Of a stretch of DNA of 64,000 nt, positions 1 to 13,853 are shown in pieces. Location: NCBI GenBank assembly GCA_964019165.1, contig OZ025267.1, positions 10,335,389 to 10,399,388 on the forward strand, read 5' to 3'. The notes under the pieces were generated by a model. The model had not been told where the DNA came from, did no database searches, and saw nothing but the letters and a program-made list of their open reading frames with translations. The position numbers and the translations under genes were made by a program. How positions within the stretch are numbered: position 1 is the first letter of the stretch; each line of letters starts with the position of its first letter. This DNA is from Mastigias papua. Taxonomy: Eukaryota; Cnidaria; Scyphozoa; Rhizostomeae; Mastigiidae.

Positions 1-696
<696 letters not shown>

Positions 697-700
697 ATAT

Positions 701-1388
<688 letters not shown>

Positions 1389-1465
1389 TGTGTGTTTTTT
1401 CGTCTGACACTCGTCAGAGTATGAAACGTCATATAGCGACTGACAGGTGGACCGAAATATATAAT

Positions 1466-1572
1466 CAGATGCGGGTAAACATGATATGATGAATAATGTG
1501 TCCAGTTAGCCAAGTTGCCAATCATAGGGCTAACTGGACTCATTATTCATTATATCATGTGTACCCGCATCT
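1466..1572. mobile_element. hairpin MITE, split by a LINE
   Basis: A near-palindrome. The left arm starts CAGATGCGGGTA and the right arm ends TACCCGCATCT, with the last G at 2886 on the far side of the LINE. The arms are about 48 bp with a short spacer near 1520. No coding potential. The LINE at 1573-2875 inserted into its right tip and duplicated ACCCGCATCT (1563-1572 and 2876-2885). Superfamily not assigned. Confidence 0.7.
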
Positions 1573-2623
1573 TTATTTCGGTTGTGATGGGTATTTGATG
1601 TGATCTTTTATAAATTTCTTCATTTCTTATTTTATCCGTTAATTTGATGTTTAGCATTCTACGTAGCAGTTTTCTTTGGAAGATATCGATACTTTCTTTC
1701 AATTTTTTGGTTAAGGTCCAGATCTCGCAGTTGTAAAGCAGCATCGGATATATAAATGTGTTCAGCGTTCTAACTTTTAGCTTCATGGATGCTTGTCTGT
1801 TACATAGAATTTTTTCATATTTATTGAAGGCATCAATCGATAGTCCTTTCCTTCTTTTTATGTCTTTTTCAGTGTCTAGAATGCTTCCTAGATATTTTAT
1901 GGTTTTCCATTCTTCGTTCCCATCTGTGCCAACACAAAATTCTTCAGTTTTTTCAACATTGACGTTCAGGTTTCTTTGTTTGACTTTTAGAGGAAGCTCT
2001 TGCTTTATGAAATCTTTGTGTTGCTTGTCAGTTGTTGCATTTCCAATATCGTCTGCATATTGAAGATCAATGCTGAATTTTTCTTTATCTTGGCTGTGAT
2101 GTGCTTTGGATAGGTTTGATGATGTGTTTGTATCTGGATTTTGTAGCATGAGTGCGACTGCTAATGTGAAAGTGAATTCTGGAGCACTTGCGCAGTCTCC
2201 TTGTGGTGCTCCTATGTTGGTTTCGAAAGGTTCTCCTCTTGCATTCCCAACTTGTACTGTGTAATTCATTTTATACAGTAATATGTAGAACATGTGTAGC
2301 TCATCATCATCTAATATTTTACTTAGATCTTTAATAAGTTGAGGTCTTCTGATGGTGTCGAAAGCTTTAGACATATCAAACAGGGTCACAAATATGTTGT
2401 AATCTTGACTGTTCATTGCTTTTTCGATTAGCATTTTTAAAGCAAAGACGTGTTCAGTTGTGCTTCGGCCGCTTCGGTAGGCAGCTTGAGATAATGGAAT
2501 GATGGTCTCGAGTTTTTCAGTTGTTCTCCTAATCATGCATATGCTTAGGATTTTCCTAATTACTGATAGTAGGATGATAGGTCTTAAATTTTCGCAGGGT
2601 CCTTTTGGTTTTCCGGGTTTTAG
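1573..2623 (-). pseudogene. LINE reverse transcriptase, inverted 5' segment
   Basis: About 350 codons of reverse transcriptase: LKPGKPKGPCENLRPI at the start, then FDMSKAFDT (palm motif A), GAPQGD, the catalytic YADDI, and the thumb region ending near QIPITTEI. No in-frame stop inside this part. The protein lacks its N-terminus, any endonuclease and its normal C-terminus. The missing C-terminus lies next door on the opposite strand (2624-2875). The C-terminal style resembles RTE-like LINEs, but the clade is an inference. Non-functional as it stands. Confidence 0.9.
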
Positions 2624-2875
2624 CACATGCTAAGGCTACCAGACGGAACACCAGCAAAACTAGCTTTCAAAGAACATTTTAAAAAAGCGAAAGGTAACCG
2701 AGGAAGACCAAAACATACGTGGATAAAACAAATAAATAAAGATCTGAAGGCAATAAACAAAACAGTAGACGAATTAACTGAAAACGATTATGAGCGAAAG
2801 GAATGGAAGAAAACAGTGGCAAGGCTAATGTCTTGAAGAAGACGGAAAAGCTATTAAAGAAGAAGAAGAAGAAGA
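2624..2875 (+). pseudogene. LINE reverse transcriptase C-terminus and 3' tail
   Basis: Encodes HMLRLPDGTPAKLAFKEHF, then RGRPKHTWIKQINKDLK, a typical LINE C-terminal block, and stops at 2834-2836. A short 3' UTR ends in an (AAG)n tail at 2855-2875. It joins head to head with the inverted segment at about 2623. In an intact element this part would follow the ITTEI end of that segment with only a dozen or so residues missing. Inverted upstream part, sense 3' part, simple tail and a 10-bp target duplication are the signature of twin priming. Confidence 0.88.
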
Positions 2876-3040
2876 ACCCGCATCTGGGTACGACATTACA
2901 AAGTATATCACTTATTGAAGGGTGACAACAGAGGCAGCAGTATTTCTTAGACTAGAAATGTACCTATCAGTTAAGCTCGTTGGATGTTAACAATACATTG
3001 CTCGGAATTTGACCACAAGTTATATACTCTTAGCCCAATT

Positions 3041-3071
3041 CTAATCCTAACCCTAACCCTGACCCGAACCC
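3041..3071 (-). repeat. short interstitial telomere-like repeat
   Basis: About five units of CCCTAA type, two exact and the others diverged. TTAGGG is the common metazoan telomere unit. Too short to be a chromosome end. Confidence 0.6.
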
Positions 3072-4139
3072 ACTCCTTGACTAACATGTCTGATACAATG
3101 TGACGGGTGAAGAGCTGTCCAATGCTTCATTTGTACTCAAGAGCATTAATAGTTTGAAGAGCTGTTCTCTCAGAGAAAGCGCAATGGCAAACTGCCATTC
3201 CAAAAATTGAGAATATCATTGTAAAGTACAGACAGAGTCAGGATGGCATAGGAATAAATTGCTTATGAATAAGTGCAAAAAGCTTGGTCATGGCAGCGGA
3301 TGCCAGGGATCATTTCAAAAGAAATCTGTCAAATTGAGCAGGAAGAAAAAAATCTAACCAATAGAAGACGTTTAATATTGAGCACTAATAGCACAATTTC
3401 ATTCTGGCAAGCCAATGAACTAGAATTCCTTGAGCACTCTTTAAAGAAAATAATTGGGAAACCAAGTAATTGTTTTATGAAATTAGAGAGCCAGATTCAG
3501 TTAGTCATCAAAAGATAAGAGCACAACTTCCCAGAAAATGCCTTGTGGAAGCACAAGAAAAGAGGAAGGAAAGGAGGCTGTACAAGAGCTGTGGGTCAGT
3601 TTTGGGTGTAGTAACACGTGATAAATTATTCTGTGATTAGCATGCTCAAGGAAAGTTTGATTTTCTGATCGAAGAAGCTTCCATCAACCCAAACGCCACG
3701 GATTCTAAAGCCAAAGTTCCACTTAGGGGCTTGATAGGTATTTTTGCAGATAGGGATGGTAGCAGCAAGATGGCAGAAAGGTTCTGCAAGCATCTTCAAG
3801 ATCAGCTGGCAGCTTCAAAAGAAGCCAAAAAAAATCGAAAAAGTTTGGAAGAATGGAGAAGCCAATAAAAAGTAAAATTACATAATGTTTCCAGAAGGCA
3901 ACAATGAAAATGTCAAAAGATTCCACTATGGTAGAAACTGAAGAGAGCAGTGACAGTGATATTGGCAGTAGTGACTGAATTTGTTTGAATATTCTAAACG
4001 AACAATTCTATGGCCCATATTTTTGTTGTTTCAAATAGCTTGCTAACATTGTGCACTCAAATGTTATGGTGACCTCTGATGAATCCTTTCCGCCCCAGTA
4101 TGTTTCATACTTTATGACATCTCCCTGAACCTTGGATGA
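3072..4139. other. unassigned stretch with broken frames
   Basis: An 81-codon open frame at 3273-3518 (+) and further short frames to 3980 (Lys/Glu-rich) are separated by stops. I recognise no family. It could be host-unrelated transposon DNA belonging to the Harbinger element that follows. Confidence 0.4.
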
Positions 4140-4853
4140 ATCTACAGGTCACTACGATTTCAACTCTGCATATCAACAGCAGCAATTTCCTACTTTGTGA
4201 ATGAAGTTTGTTGGGCCATAATATGCAATGTTGTTCCAGCCTACTTGAAAATTTTATCAAGTGCTGAAAAGTGGAATCAAATAGCCAAAAGATTTGAAGA
4301 TGAGTTGCAGTATCCAAACTGTATTGGTGCAATTGATGGCAAACACATCATTATTCAACCACCAGCATATTCTGGACCACACTGCTACAGTTACAAGTAC
4401 TCCCTCCCCATTGTTTTGCTGGCCTTCGCAGGGCCCAATTATGAATGTTTATATGCAGACATTGGCACAGATGGTCGCCTATCAGATGGTGGAGTGTGGA
4501 ACAAAGTTCGTCTATTAGAAGCCATTGAAGAAAAAAAACTGCTCGTACCAGACTCTAAGTGTCTGCCTTTTGGTAAGGACAAGGTTCTTCATGTAACTGT
4601 TGCTGATGAAGCATTGCCATTGAAGAACTATTTAATCAAACCATATCCACAAAGTGGACTTACTGATGACAGAAGAATATACAGCTATAGACATTGCTGT
4701 GCCAGAAGACTTTCTGAAAATTTCTTTAGCATCATTGCCAATCGTTGGCGTCTTTTCAAATCCACAATATGCTTCCCACCAGATTCTGTTGTAAATATTG
4801 CAATGACAACCTATGACTGCACAACGATCTCTGCAAAAGTAGGTCAAAACTGA
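4140..4853 (+). pseudogene. PIF/Harbinger transposase (HARBI1-like), N-truncated
   Basis: DDE-superfamily nuclease of PIF/Harbinger elements, which cuts and joins transposon ends. Visible blocks are CIGAIDGKHI (first catalytic Asp), GTDGRLSDGGVW (second Asp region) and ADEALPLKNYLIKPYP (the last acidic block of the fold), followed by a short tail to a stop at 4851-4853. The open frame begins after a stop at 4137-4139, with YRSLRFQLCISTAAISYF ahead of the first Met (4197). The upstream half, including the usual helix-turn-helix, is not seen, so the element is dead. A Myb/SANT-type partner lies convergently at 5715-6482, as usual in Harbinger. Confidence 0.88.
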
Positions 4854-5714
4854 TATAGTGTACACCTGGATTCACTGATACTGAAAGTGAATCAGGGAAT
4901 ACAATACCAAGAACATGTGGAAATGAAGTAGATATTGGGGCTTTTTTATCATTGAAAGGTCCCTCAAATTGATATAATTCAAAAGTCCATGCGAGAGAAG
5001 TGAGAGAAAAATGTAAAGATTACTTTTGCAACGATGGGGCTATAGTTTGGCAATGGGGCTTATATTGAAAGCAAATTACTGTTAGTGATGATCAGTTTTA
5101 TTAGGTAAATCGAATGATTAGAGGTCTTAGGGTTGAAACAACCTTTACCTATTCTCAAACTTCAAATTGGTAAGAGGCCCGACTGGCTTGTCTGAAGCCG
5201 GACAGCAGACTGCGAGTTCCCAGTACCGAGAACTATCGACAATAAAGTAGAAGTGGCATCTAACTCAGTTTACTCACCGCATTACTGCAAGGAGCCACAG
5301 AGCCTGTTACTGAATGTGATCAAGTGCTCATCCTTTATAATGGTTATCGTATATTCTGCAGATAGAAGTAAAACTGCACCGTTTACTTTCTAGGTAGTAT
5401 GGAAAGAATTTATAAGACTGTACTGCATTAATTATATTATCATTTGCATTTATATTGATAAACTCAAAGGAAGCATACATGTAGCAGAAAGATAGCAGCA
5501 AATCACGGAGATGAAATGAAATTTACTAATTAAGCATTGTTTTAAAAGGCCCTTTGTTGTTGTTTTTGGTTGTTTGCATAGAAAAAATCTGACTTTGAAA
5601 TTAGTCAGAATTTATTTTAGTTTCACAAATGACATCCTGAATTCGCTTTTCTGCAATAGTCCTGCTTCTTGGATCAGATTTGGATAGCTTTTCTGCAATA
5701 TACATGGCACAGTG

Positions 5715-6482
5715 TTATGAATTATCCTTTTGTTCCTTTCTGTTTGACTCTTTGAACACATAGATGCATGTTGTCAGTAATTGCTGCTTTGTTTCCTCTA
5801 TACATCGTAATGATTTTGGTTTGTTTGTTTTAATTTCTTCTATATCGGATTCTGCTTCAATTGGCAATGGAGAATCTTGTGATTTTTCCGTGTTAATGGA
5901 ATCCTTACTTCTTGCTGCTTGCATAGACACCTGTAAAAACTGCAGATGCTCCCAGTAAACTTAAGATTTTTACAGCATATGGGAAGATTGCTCCGGTTTG
6001 GTCTTTCTCAGTTCGACAGTTTCACATGCAAGTTGAGTTCTCTAATTCAGAATCTTTGCTTTCATTTCTTCAAAGGCTGCACCCATCACTTCTGATATCT
6101 CTTGCAGTACTTTCTCAGTACTTTGTGTTTATTGTAATATGATCTGCCAACTAATGCCCACAAACATTCTCGTTCCTCGTACATCTCTATCAGTCTTAAT
6201 GTGTCCTCATGAGTCCATTTTTTGATTTATTTTGTGCTTTCAGTCTCTTAACATTGCAGGGCGTATGAGAATACTCAGCTGACATTTTCGATTTACGCTC
6301 TTTCACTTGGTTTTGTTGAACAATGCAAGAAGCACTGACTTTGATTTATGATTGAGATTATCTAGGCCTAAGACCACGTGATCAACATCAGTTTTATCAT
6401 TACTGTCATCGGCTGATCCTTGCAAAATGCCACCGTGTTCATTGCAGTTTTCGTCATATTGAATATAATAATTTTCATCCAT
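5715..6482 (-). pseudogene. Harbinger Myb/SANT-like DNA-binding protein, broken
   Basis: The second gene of Harbinger transposons, which helps bring transposase to the ends. It starts at an ATG at 6480-6482 with an acidic N-terminus (MDENYYIQYDEN). The DNA-binding helix block WTHEDTLRLIEMYEERECLW and KYCKRYQK is read at 6089-6217. Later comes an Arg/Lys-rich region and an acidic tail (AESDIEEIKTNKPKS, to 5715). Several stops and frame changes separate the pieces. Identification rests on the WTHEDTLRLIEMYEE block and on the neighbouring transposase. Confidence 0.7.
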
Positions 6483-6620
6483 GTCGATTTAATGTGATGT
6501 TGAAAATAAAAATTAATGCGCCTACTGGTATATGCAGTTACAACTTCGTTTTTTAACTTTTGGCGGGAAAGATTCGTTCGCTATACAATGCGCATGCGTT
6601 GGCTTGAATTTTGTCGATAA

Positions 6621-6850
6621 GGTGTTCAAACCCTCTCGACTACGCTGAAAAACTCCTAGAACAGTTGAAAAGTTGAGTGAAAATTTTGAACATGTTCAGA
6701 CTTTGCTCGACTGCTCTGGACTACTTTTGACTACTCTCGACTACTCTCGGCTACTCTCGACTACTTTCGACTGGATGTTCAAACGCTCTCGGGTTTTACT
6801 CAATATCAAAATCGAGCAATGTGCAGTAAAAAGTCGAGAGCGTTTGAACA
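6621..6850. repeat. inverted and tandem repeats beside the Harbinger element
   Basis: GTTCAAACGCTCTCG at 6776 recurs inverted as CGAGAGCGTTTGAAC ending near 6850, forming a 75-nt hairpin. A relative, GTTCAAACCCTCTCGAC, lies at 6624. Between them, 6716-6770 repeats CTCGACTACT about six times. These could be terminal repeats of the Harbinger element or of a related MITE. No matching left end was found. Confidence 0.5.
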
Positions 6851-7146
6851 AGCCTCTAGGTTTTATCTTAGCGGGCAATTTGCGCTTGAATTCCCCCTGC
6901 ATGCTTGACTCACGAATATCTTTTCCATCGCATTCCATTCAACAAGCACATTGCTGAAATATATGTTTGAGAAGCGAACATTTCTGTTGACGGCTGGGTC
7001 ATATTCATTTGCGTGTCTAAGAGAATACGAAACTTTACGAACATCAGGAATTTTAGCAAATAAGTACGCCAGATGGTGACTTATCCGCAAGTTGAAGAAA
7101 TGGCACAACCTTCTAAATCACCTTCTATCATGTAAATTTTCCCATC

Positions 7147-8515
7147 CTAGCTAAGTGTATAGTTTTTGCGTATGGTGCCTCTCCACGCACCAGTCATAGC
7201 AAGGGCTGCAGAGAGCTGTGTTTGCTCGAGCCTTCTTGCAACATCAACGGACATGCATCTTCTATTTACACGCCCAGGACTAAAGCGTTCAAGATCTTGA
7301 GATAACTCAGAAGCAATTTTAGCCTCATCATGGACTATTGAAAATAATGATGTGTTAATTATCAGCAAATAGTTTAATGCTACACTTGTAGTAGACCCTT
7401 GCGGAACGCCTGAGCTGATCAGTTCCCAGTTGGAGCATTGTCCATTCAAAACATCTCTTTGCTTCCGACTAAGTAGAAAGCTTCGTAGCAAATCTAACAA
7501 ATTATCAGATATTTCATTACTTCCCCGTTTTTACAAAAGTCCATCGTACCACACTCTATCAAATTCTTTTGAGGGGTCCAAAAACAGAACGAGGTTCTAA
7601 GCTAGGAGTGCTCTCATATACATAGCAAATATCATGGGGTATTGCCAGTTGCTGGTTCAAAGCCGAGTCACCGGTCGAAAACCAGATTGGTTGGGGATTA
7701 AGAGGTTGTTGTCACAAATGTGATCGTACATAGTATCAGAAATAGCCTCAGAGATTTTGCCTAAATTTGGCAACAATGATATTGGTCTATTATTTTCATT
7801 ATTGTGTCTACTTCACTTTTTGTGAACAGGAAGAACACCTGATATCCCATCTCAGCCATGAGCTTTATTACAATCACATGATCTGCTGAAAGAAAGAACT
7901 GTAAATCATTCAACCATAACATTTCATAAAATTTTGTCGTATCGTGGAAGAAAGGCATAATTGTGCTGACAATTTTAGTAGTTGAGCACTATTGCGCAAA
8001 GAAATCATTGAGGATTGTAGCGTTGGTTTGCGCATTCGTGATGAATATATCATGCTCTAGAAAGGGTGAAATATTGACCACTTTCTGTTTGTTCATTATT
8101 CTATTGAATACTGTCTAGTACGCTTTGGTCCTTGATCTTGATCAGCCAGTGTCCTGCCCAAGGTCATCAAATGCTTTACCTTAGCATTGGCAATAATTTT
8201 AAGTGTATCATTTCTCACCGCCTTGACAAGATCCAAGTCTTCCAGCGTTATTTCTCGTCTATTCACTGTACCAAATACCCTGTGTTTACGTTTAATATCC
8301 GTTTTCAATTTATTTGTCCTCCAAGGTGTTATTGCACTTGACAACTTTATGGGGATATGTGCTGACATAATAGAATGCATTTGACTAGCAATTTTTTCCC
8401 CCGGTTGGTTATCATCTAGTCCATTAAACTGGTATGGCAAATCAACACCACTTGTGACAACCTTGATTTCTCGGTCATTACTTTTTGTGTAGTCCCAGAG
8501 TGTTCTATTGCTCAT
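7147..8515 (-). pseudogene. LINE reverse transcriptase, heavily decayed
   Basis: The linker before the reverse transcriptase is read at 8096-8515 (SAITPWRTNKLKTDIKRKHR, then a Lys-rich stretch). Scattered RT pieces follow, including FLLSRKQRDVLNGQCSNWEL and SGVPQGS near 7400, and a damaged block where the catalytic YADD should be (HDEAKIASELSQDLERF). Many stops and frame changes. Orientation and order fit a jockey/CR1-type LINE; the clade is uncertain. Confidence 0.72.
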
Positions 8516-9200
8516 GGAGGATTTGGCATGTGTTATGCATTAATGTAGTTTCCTTTACATAGAATCAGCAATGGCAAATTTTGATTTAGTCTAATAAACG
8601 GACTTGTTTACATTAAACAATTTGAAACAGTGTGCTTCCATTTTAACCCTATTTCTTTGCTACGCCGTATTAGACTGAGTTGCTGTGGAAAATATCATTA
8701 CTTGCAACTTTCGTCCCATACAGATATCAGATGACTTTCCTTTGCACTCGCAGAGTAGTCCCTACAATACCATTTTGAAACTTGTTGTGCATCGCGAGGC
8801 TGTGAAGAACTATTATTACGTCATGTCACAATGCAATATGCAGCGAAAGAGTTTTTTTTTTTTTTGGGGGGGGGGACGTAGAAATGTTCGATAGGTGAGT
8901 GGTATGAAAAATAATTACGTTATACAAAAATGATTGTTGCTCGTCTTTTGTAAGCAAGTTGGTTATTTGAATGAGACTTCGACATGACGATTGATTGTAG
9001 TCATTTCAGTAATTAAGGTTGCGATGCGAAATATTACCGTTTGTGCGGCCATTGCCCCCCGACACCCCACCCCTTGGATCCGCGCTTGACGCCTAGATGC
9101 TAAACTATTTAGACATATTTCAGAGTGTAGCAATAAAGAATTTTCCGTGAAAAGTCTGTTGGTACTACAGAACTTCACTATAGCACGAAAAAGCGGAAAC

Positions 9201-9253
9201 ATTCTTTTAGCATACTGAAAGCTTTCTTTAAGCTTTCAGTATGCTAAAAGAAT
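9201..9253. repeat. perfect 24-bp inverted repeat (hairpin)
   Basis: The arms 9201-9224 and 9230-9253 are perfect complements around a 5-nt loop (TCTTT). No flanking element or coding sequence was identified. Confidence 0.9.
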
Positions 9254-10628
9254 AGAATTTTCCTCACGTTCAACCTAACTGTGGTGTGTACTCCTCCTTC
9301 ACTGAACAAAGTTAAGAGCCCCGGATATAAAATCCTGGCGCCATCCCGGATATACTGTTATAGGCAGCTATTTGCAGTATATTCTCTGTGAAGTTCACCA
9401 GCTGCTGATTGTCTTATTTCTATACTCTTTAGCATGCAGTAGATGTAAAATGAAGCAAAAACCTTACCGCAGAATAGTCGTCTTTGGCCTGTACTCTGAA
9501 TATGAAAACTCGCCTATGAGAGACAGGGAATATAGAGGGTATTATTATGTTGAAATCATCTAAGGCATTTAATTTTCCCTGTTGTCCTCTCTATCAGCTG
9601 ATTTTATTCCGATTGAAAGCACATGTTTTATAAAATCATCTTAATTTATATAACTTCATAAAGTAACGTGTTTTATAGGTAATGATATTGTTCAATTTTG
9701 TTTTGTTGCTCAGTCCTAACATACCTATTCCTTATGATATTTTGAATTTATAGACTAAGTCATAATTGTCAGTAACACCGAACTTCCTATTCTTTTTGGA
9801 ATATGGGTATTTGTAGCTCAATAAGGTATGATTTAAGTCCCATTAAGTAGTTAAATGTGCTATACGATAACGGTCTTTTTGTACACGTTTAGTTTGCCAA
9901 TTATTTATGCACATACAGTTTGTTTGCATTTTGTACACCAGTGGCGGTGCGTCCTTAGTAAAATGTCTAGGCAACCATTCGATTTGCCTGTATTTTGTAT
10001 CTAGTATATATTGCACCATCGCTTGGGCACCCTTGTGGATGTACCTTCCTAACTGCCTGAAATATGATAAAACTGGAGCTCTTATTAGAGTGGGCCTTTG
10101 ACTGGTATCGCAAGTGCATACAGGGGTGGATACAGGAGGTTGCACTTGTTGCCCGAAAGACCGTCAGATTTTCCGAGTGAAGTTTCTTGTAATCATTCCT
10201 TCAGGTGTAATTCTAATATGTACCTTTTCGTCGCACTTTCAGCTCTTTTCCCATCCATCTATAGAAAATCACTGGGTTTAGTTCTTGATGGCTGTGTCGT
10301 GTTGCTGTATGTCCACAAGATGACTTACGGGAAGTCTCAGAGAATCCTTGAGCTTTCAATGATTGTTTATTATGTGAACCAGAGTGGAGATTTCATAGTG
10401 ATGGTTGATTGATGGAATACTGCGAAAATTTCAAGCGGACTTCTTGTTGTTTACACTTAGAGGCTTATCGGGGTTGGCAGAACTGTTGCCCGAATTTCTT
10501 GACTCATTTTGTGTTCAATTTTTATCGGTTTATATTGAAATTTTATGTCATATATTTCATACATCCAGTTTTAAAGTTTGTTTATAAAATAGTAACTAAA
10601 CCTATTGAAATAATAATAATATAAAACC

Positions 10629-10823
10629 AATTATTTACAATACAAAGAGCAAAAAGTCAAATAACTATATATAGAATAACATACACTATAATGATAAGTT
10701 AGTAGCAAATCCTGCCGGTCTGGAAAAGAATGTACCTGCAGGATTTGCCGCTAGCTTATCATAGTTGTTTATGTTATTCTATTTATAGTTATTCGACTTT
10801 TTCCCTTTGTATTGTAGATAATT
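10629..10823. mobile_element. hairpin MITE
   Basis: Arms of about 85 bp (10629-10715 and 10737-10823) pair with a few mismatches. The outer ends are AATTATTTACAATACAAAG and its complement; the inner ends are GCAAATCCTGC and GCAGGATTTGC. The spacer is about 20 bp. No open frame. A foldback-type non-autonomous DNA transposon is the best reading; superfamily unknown. Confidence 0.75.
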
Positions 10824-12276
10824 CGTTTTAAGTAGTATTTAGTTTCTACTTTATCAACCAATTTTAAATATGGACATATGAGGTATATGAAATATCAAAT
10901 TTCAATACACACCGAGAGAAAGTTAAGTGTAGGAGATTTGTTCACATTTTCCACCTGACAAAATGCCAATTCCAATACGATACATTTGATATAAATATGC
11001 GTTATCTTTGAAAATTCGCCAGGATTTTCTCACTTTTTGGGACTATTGGGAATGTAGCAACCCCATGCCCCTCAGTAGCTACTGCTCTTTTTACACTGAG
11101 TACCTTTCTGAGCAGGTTTCAGTTTTTATTATTGAGTGCCAACAAGATCTGGCGTCGAGTTGTTCATGTTTTGATATGTTAAATCATGCAAAATCATTTG
11201 ACCTATTGCTGAATCCATAGTAAATGGTGGATTTCAAATGTGTCTACTTCAATAATTCCAAAAATGGTTTGATCCTTACAAGTTTGTCACTGCACAAACG
11301 CGTTGCATAGTGATTTTCAAAGGTGCAGCCGTCAATATAAGTCGTGTATCCGTCACTGGCAGTGGATGAGCTTCAAATTTTGAAATGGATCGTTCTGGGC
11401 CTGTCCGACCAATCGGATGGGAGAACCAGATGATATATCGATATAGATAGTGTTTGACCTACCACAAATAGTAATCTGAATTGTGATAAAGAGAATCTAT
11501 GTTTGTTGGCACGTCCTGTCAGTCATATGACGGCACAAAGAAAACGTAAGCGAAGCAGGTAGTAATACGAATATTAGCCTTGACGAATAAGAGATATTGC
11601 ACTATTTAAGGTACTCTATTTAGGGTGTTGGAATGAGATATGCACTCTAATACTTTGTGTTTGCCCCACCCGCCAGGTTTCCCATGCGTCGCTACAGCGT
11701 TAAATATCAATTATTTATTATTTTCCGTTGGATCCTTTTATTTGCGGTGTTTAGCCCCGCTTTTCAATTCTAATAGCAATTCCACATTCATATTTGAGGT
11801 GTCTTTTGAATGATTTATTTCCGAATTAGATCTAGTAGTCCTGAATGTACATAACATTCCTTTTCGCAATGGAGATTTACACGTTACTTAACTGCAAATC
11901 AGGACATTTAGAAGGAGACAAATCTCATAGGATTGTCAGAAGCTTTAATTTTTCAACCCCTGATTTTATATTGATTCATCTTCATAGTCGAATAGCGCCA
12001 ACTGACATGATAATGGCTTATGTTGAGGTGACATTTAGATATACGATAGTAATCAGCTGTGTGTGGCTAAGCACGTTGACTGTAGCAAACACTTCCTCTT
12101 ATCTCATTTGCTACGCCGATGGTGATCTGTGTACGTTTTGTTGTGCTAGTAGGATGCATTGTATTAATATCAAATTTTGTTGTGTGTCTGTTACAATGAG
12201 CCAAGGAAGTTTTCCAAAACTTTGCAAATAACAGCTGTCTCCATAGTAATGACTTTCCTGAGGCTTAGTTTACAGC

Positions 12277-12361
12277 AAAATTGATTCATTGATACATTGA
12301 TACATTGATTCATTGATACATTGATTCATTGATTCATTTATTCATTTATTCATTTATTCAG
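12277..12361. repeat. tandem TTGATTCA/TTGATACA repeat
   Basis: About ten 8-bp units alternating TGATTCAT and TGATACAT, passing into (TTCATTTA)n. Confidence 0.9.
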
Positions 12362-13436
12362 TTCAACGTTTGGCTTTGTATTAGCATTTCGTTTTGTTAA
12401 CATACATCTCATTTTTGCTGTCTACCTTTTTAAGCCGAAAGGTATTGCACTATTTCAAAATGTTAAAGACACTAGTTGGCACTATGCTTTATTTGTCTTT
12501 GAAGGTTATATGCTATTAAAATTGAACTCATTGATTGTTTTTTCAAGGTCAAATGACCTTCAGGATAACTAAATAATTTTGCACCATCTGCTTTTGAGAT
12601 TAAATTTCTATAAACGGCACTAGATTGAAAATTCATACTTGGTAATATTAATTGGCGTCCCATTTCATTCGCTATAGGATGTCAGCCTTGTGGTTACCGC
12701 AAATTAACCGGCTGGTTGCAAGCTATTGCGATTATTGTTGCACTTAGCGTTTTATTGTTGCATTTGGCTTTAATGTTTATCAAATTTGTTTGATTCTTTA
12801 ATGCAACTGATGAGATGCATCTTCTGAAGATTATCGGATATCTTAAATGTTCTTTGTTACAATTCATTAACTATTGTTTGTTACTTGATAAAGAAAAACA
12901 AGCCAAATCCTTCTTTTCAAGTAAGTGCAGGTTGGTGTCCTTTTGTCGAATCAGACTTTATAGTTGGCCTTTTATTGATGCACGCGTTGCACTCTGATAG
13001 TCGATATATCAAATTGATGTTAAAATTTGTGCTACTATTTGCTGATCTGTAGAAGGATAGAGACTCTGGATAATATTGTAAATCGTATAGAGTATATGAT
13101 CTCATTTCTTCTGCCCCTAACATTCTAAGCTTTTTTCGAAACGCTTTCAAACCCTTAGCGCCGTGAGTTCAGTTCGGTGTTAGGTCGAATCTCTTTGAGT
13201 ATTCATGCATGTTTGGGAGAACTGCATCTCGAAACGCACTGAGATCAGCTCGGGTTACCGACGCGCTATCAGATGTTAGGCATTGTAAAATTTCAAATGG
13301 ACGGAATTTTGTTGAAAGCAGAAAAAACTGAGAAAGTGATTATGGCAGCGTGGGGTAGATTGGTAAGTGTTTGTTTGATGTCCCAGCAGGGATCAGGAGG
13401 TTTTACGTAGTGCTTCGAGACTTTCCTTTGCGCAGG

Positions 13437-13528
13437 TCATCATCATCATCATCATCATTATCATCATCATCATAATCATCATCATCATAATCATCATCAT
13501 CATATTCATCATCATCACCAATCAATAT
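13437..13528. repeat. (ATC)n microsatellite
   Basis: Trinucleotide CAT/ATC repeat with ATT and ATA variants. Confidence 0.95.
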
Positions 13529-13853
13529 TTAAAGTTGGTAAAAATACACAGAATCCTAAGATACTAATTCAAACCAACTGTTAAAAAAAGAAAAATAGAC
13601 TGCATAGATCTGTAGAGAATAAGAAAAATCAAAAAATTATATATTCATGTATGTATGACAAATTATCGACAAATGTTGCAGGTGCATGTAGCTGTAGTCC
13701 ATTTGCATATTTTCTTCTGGAAACTAGCTAAAGTTTTTTCTCGTATTTTGCTGTCACAAAGGGTGTTCCACACGAAACTACCCCTTAAAGATATTGAATA
13801 AAGACTAAAGCTCGTTTTCTTGCTTGATGGAAGCTTGGATAAGTTTTGTACCC

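Larger units (their letters stand above)
8516..13436. other. intergenic or 5' intronic DNA without a gene
   Basis: Apart from the hairpin at 9201-9253, the MITE at 10629-10823 and the tandem repeat at 12277-12361, I see only short unsupported open frames and a T/G homopolymer at 8852-8876. If a 5' exon of the ankyrin gene lies here, I did not recognise it. Confidence 0.6.

Noticed and set aside
13271..13366. Possible 5' exon of the ankyrin gene (ATG frame ending at a GTAAGT donor)
   Set aside because: In-frame start and consensus donor, but the 32 residues do not resemble the KIDINS220 N-terminus and there is no other support.
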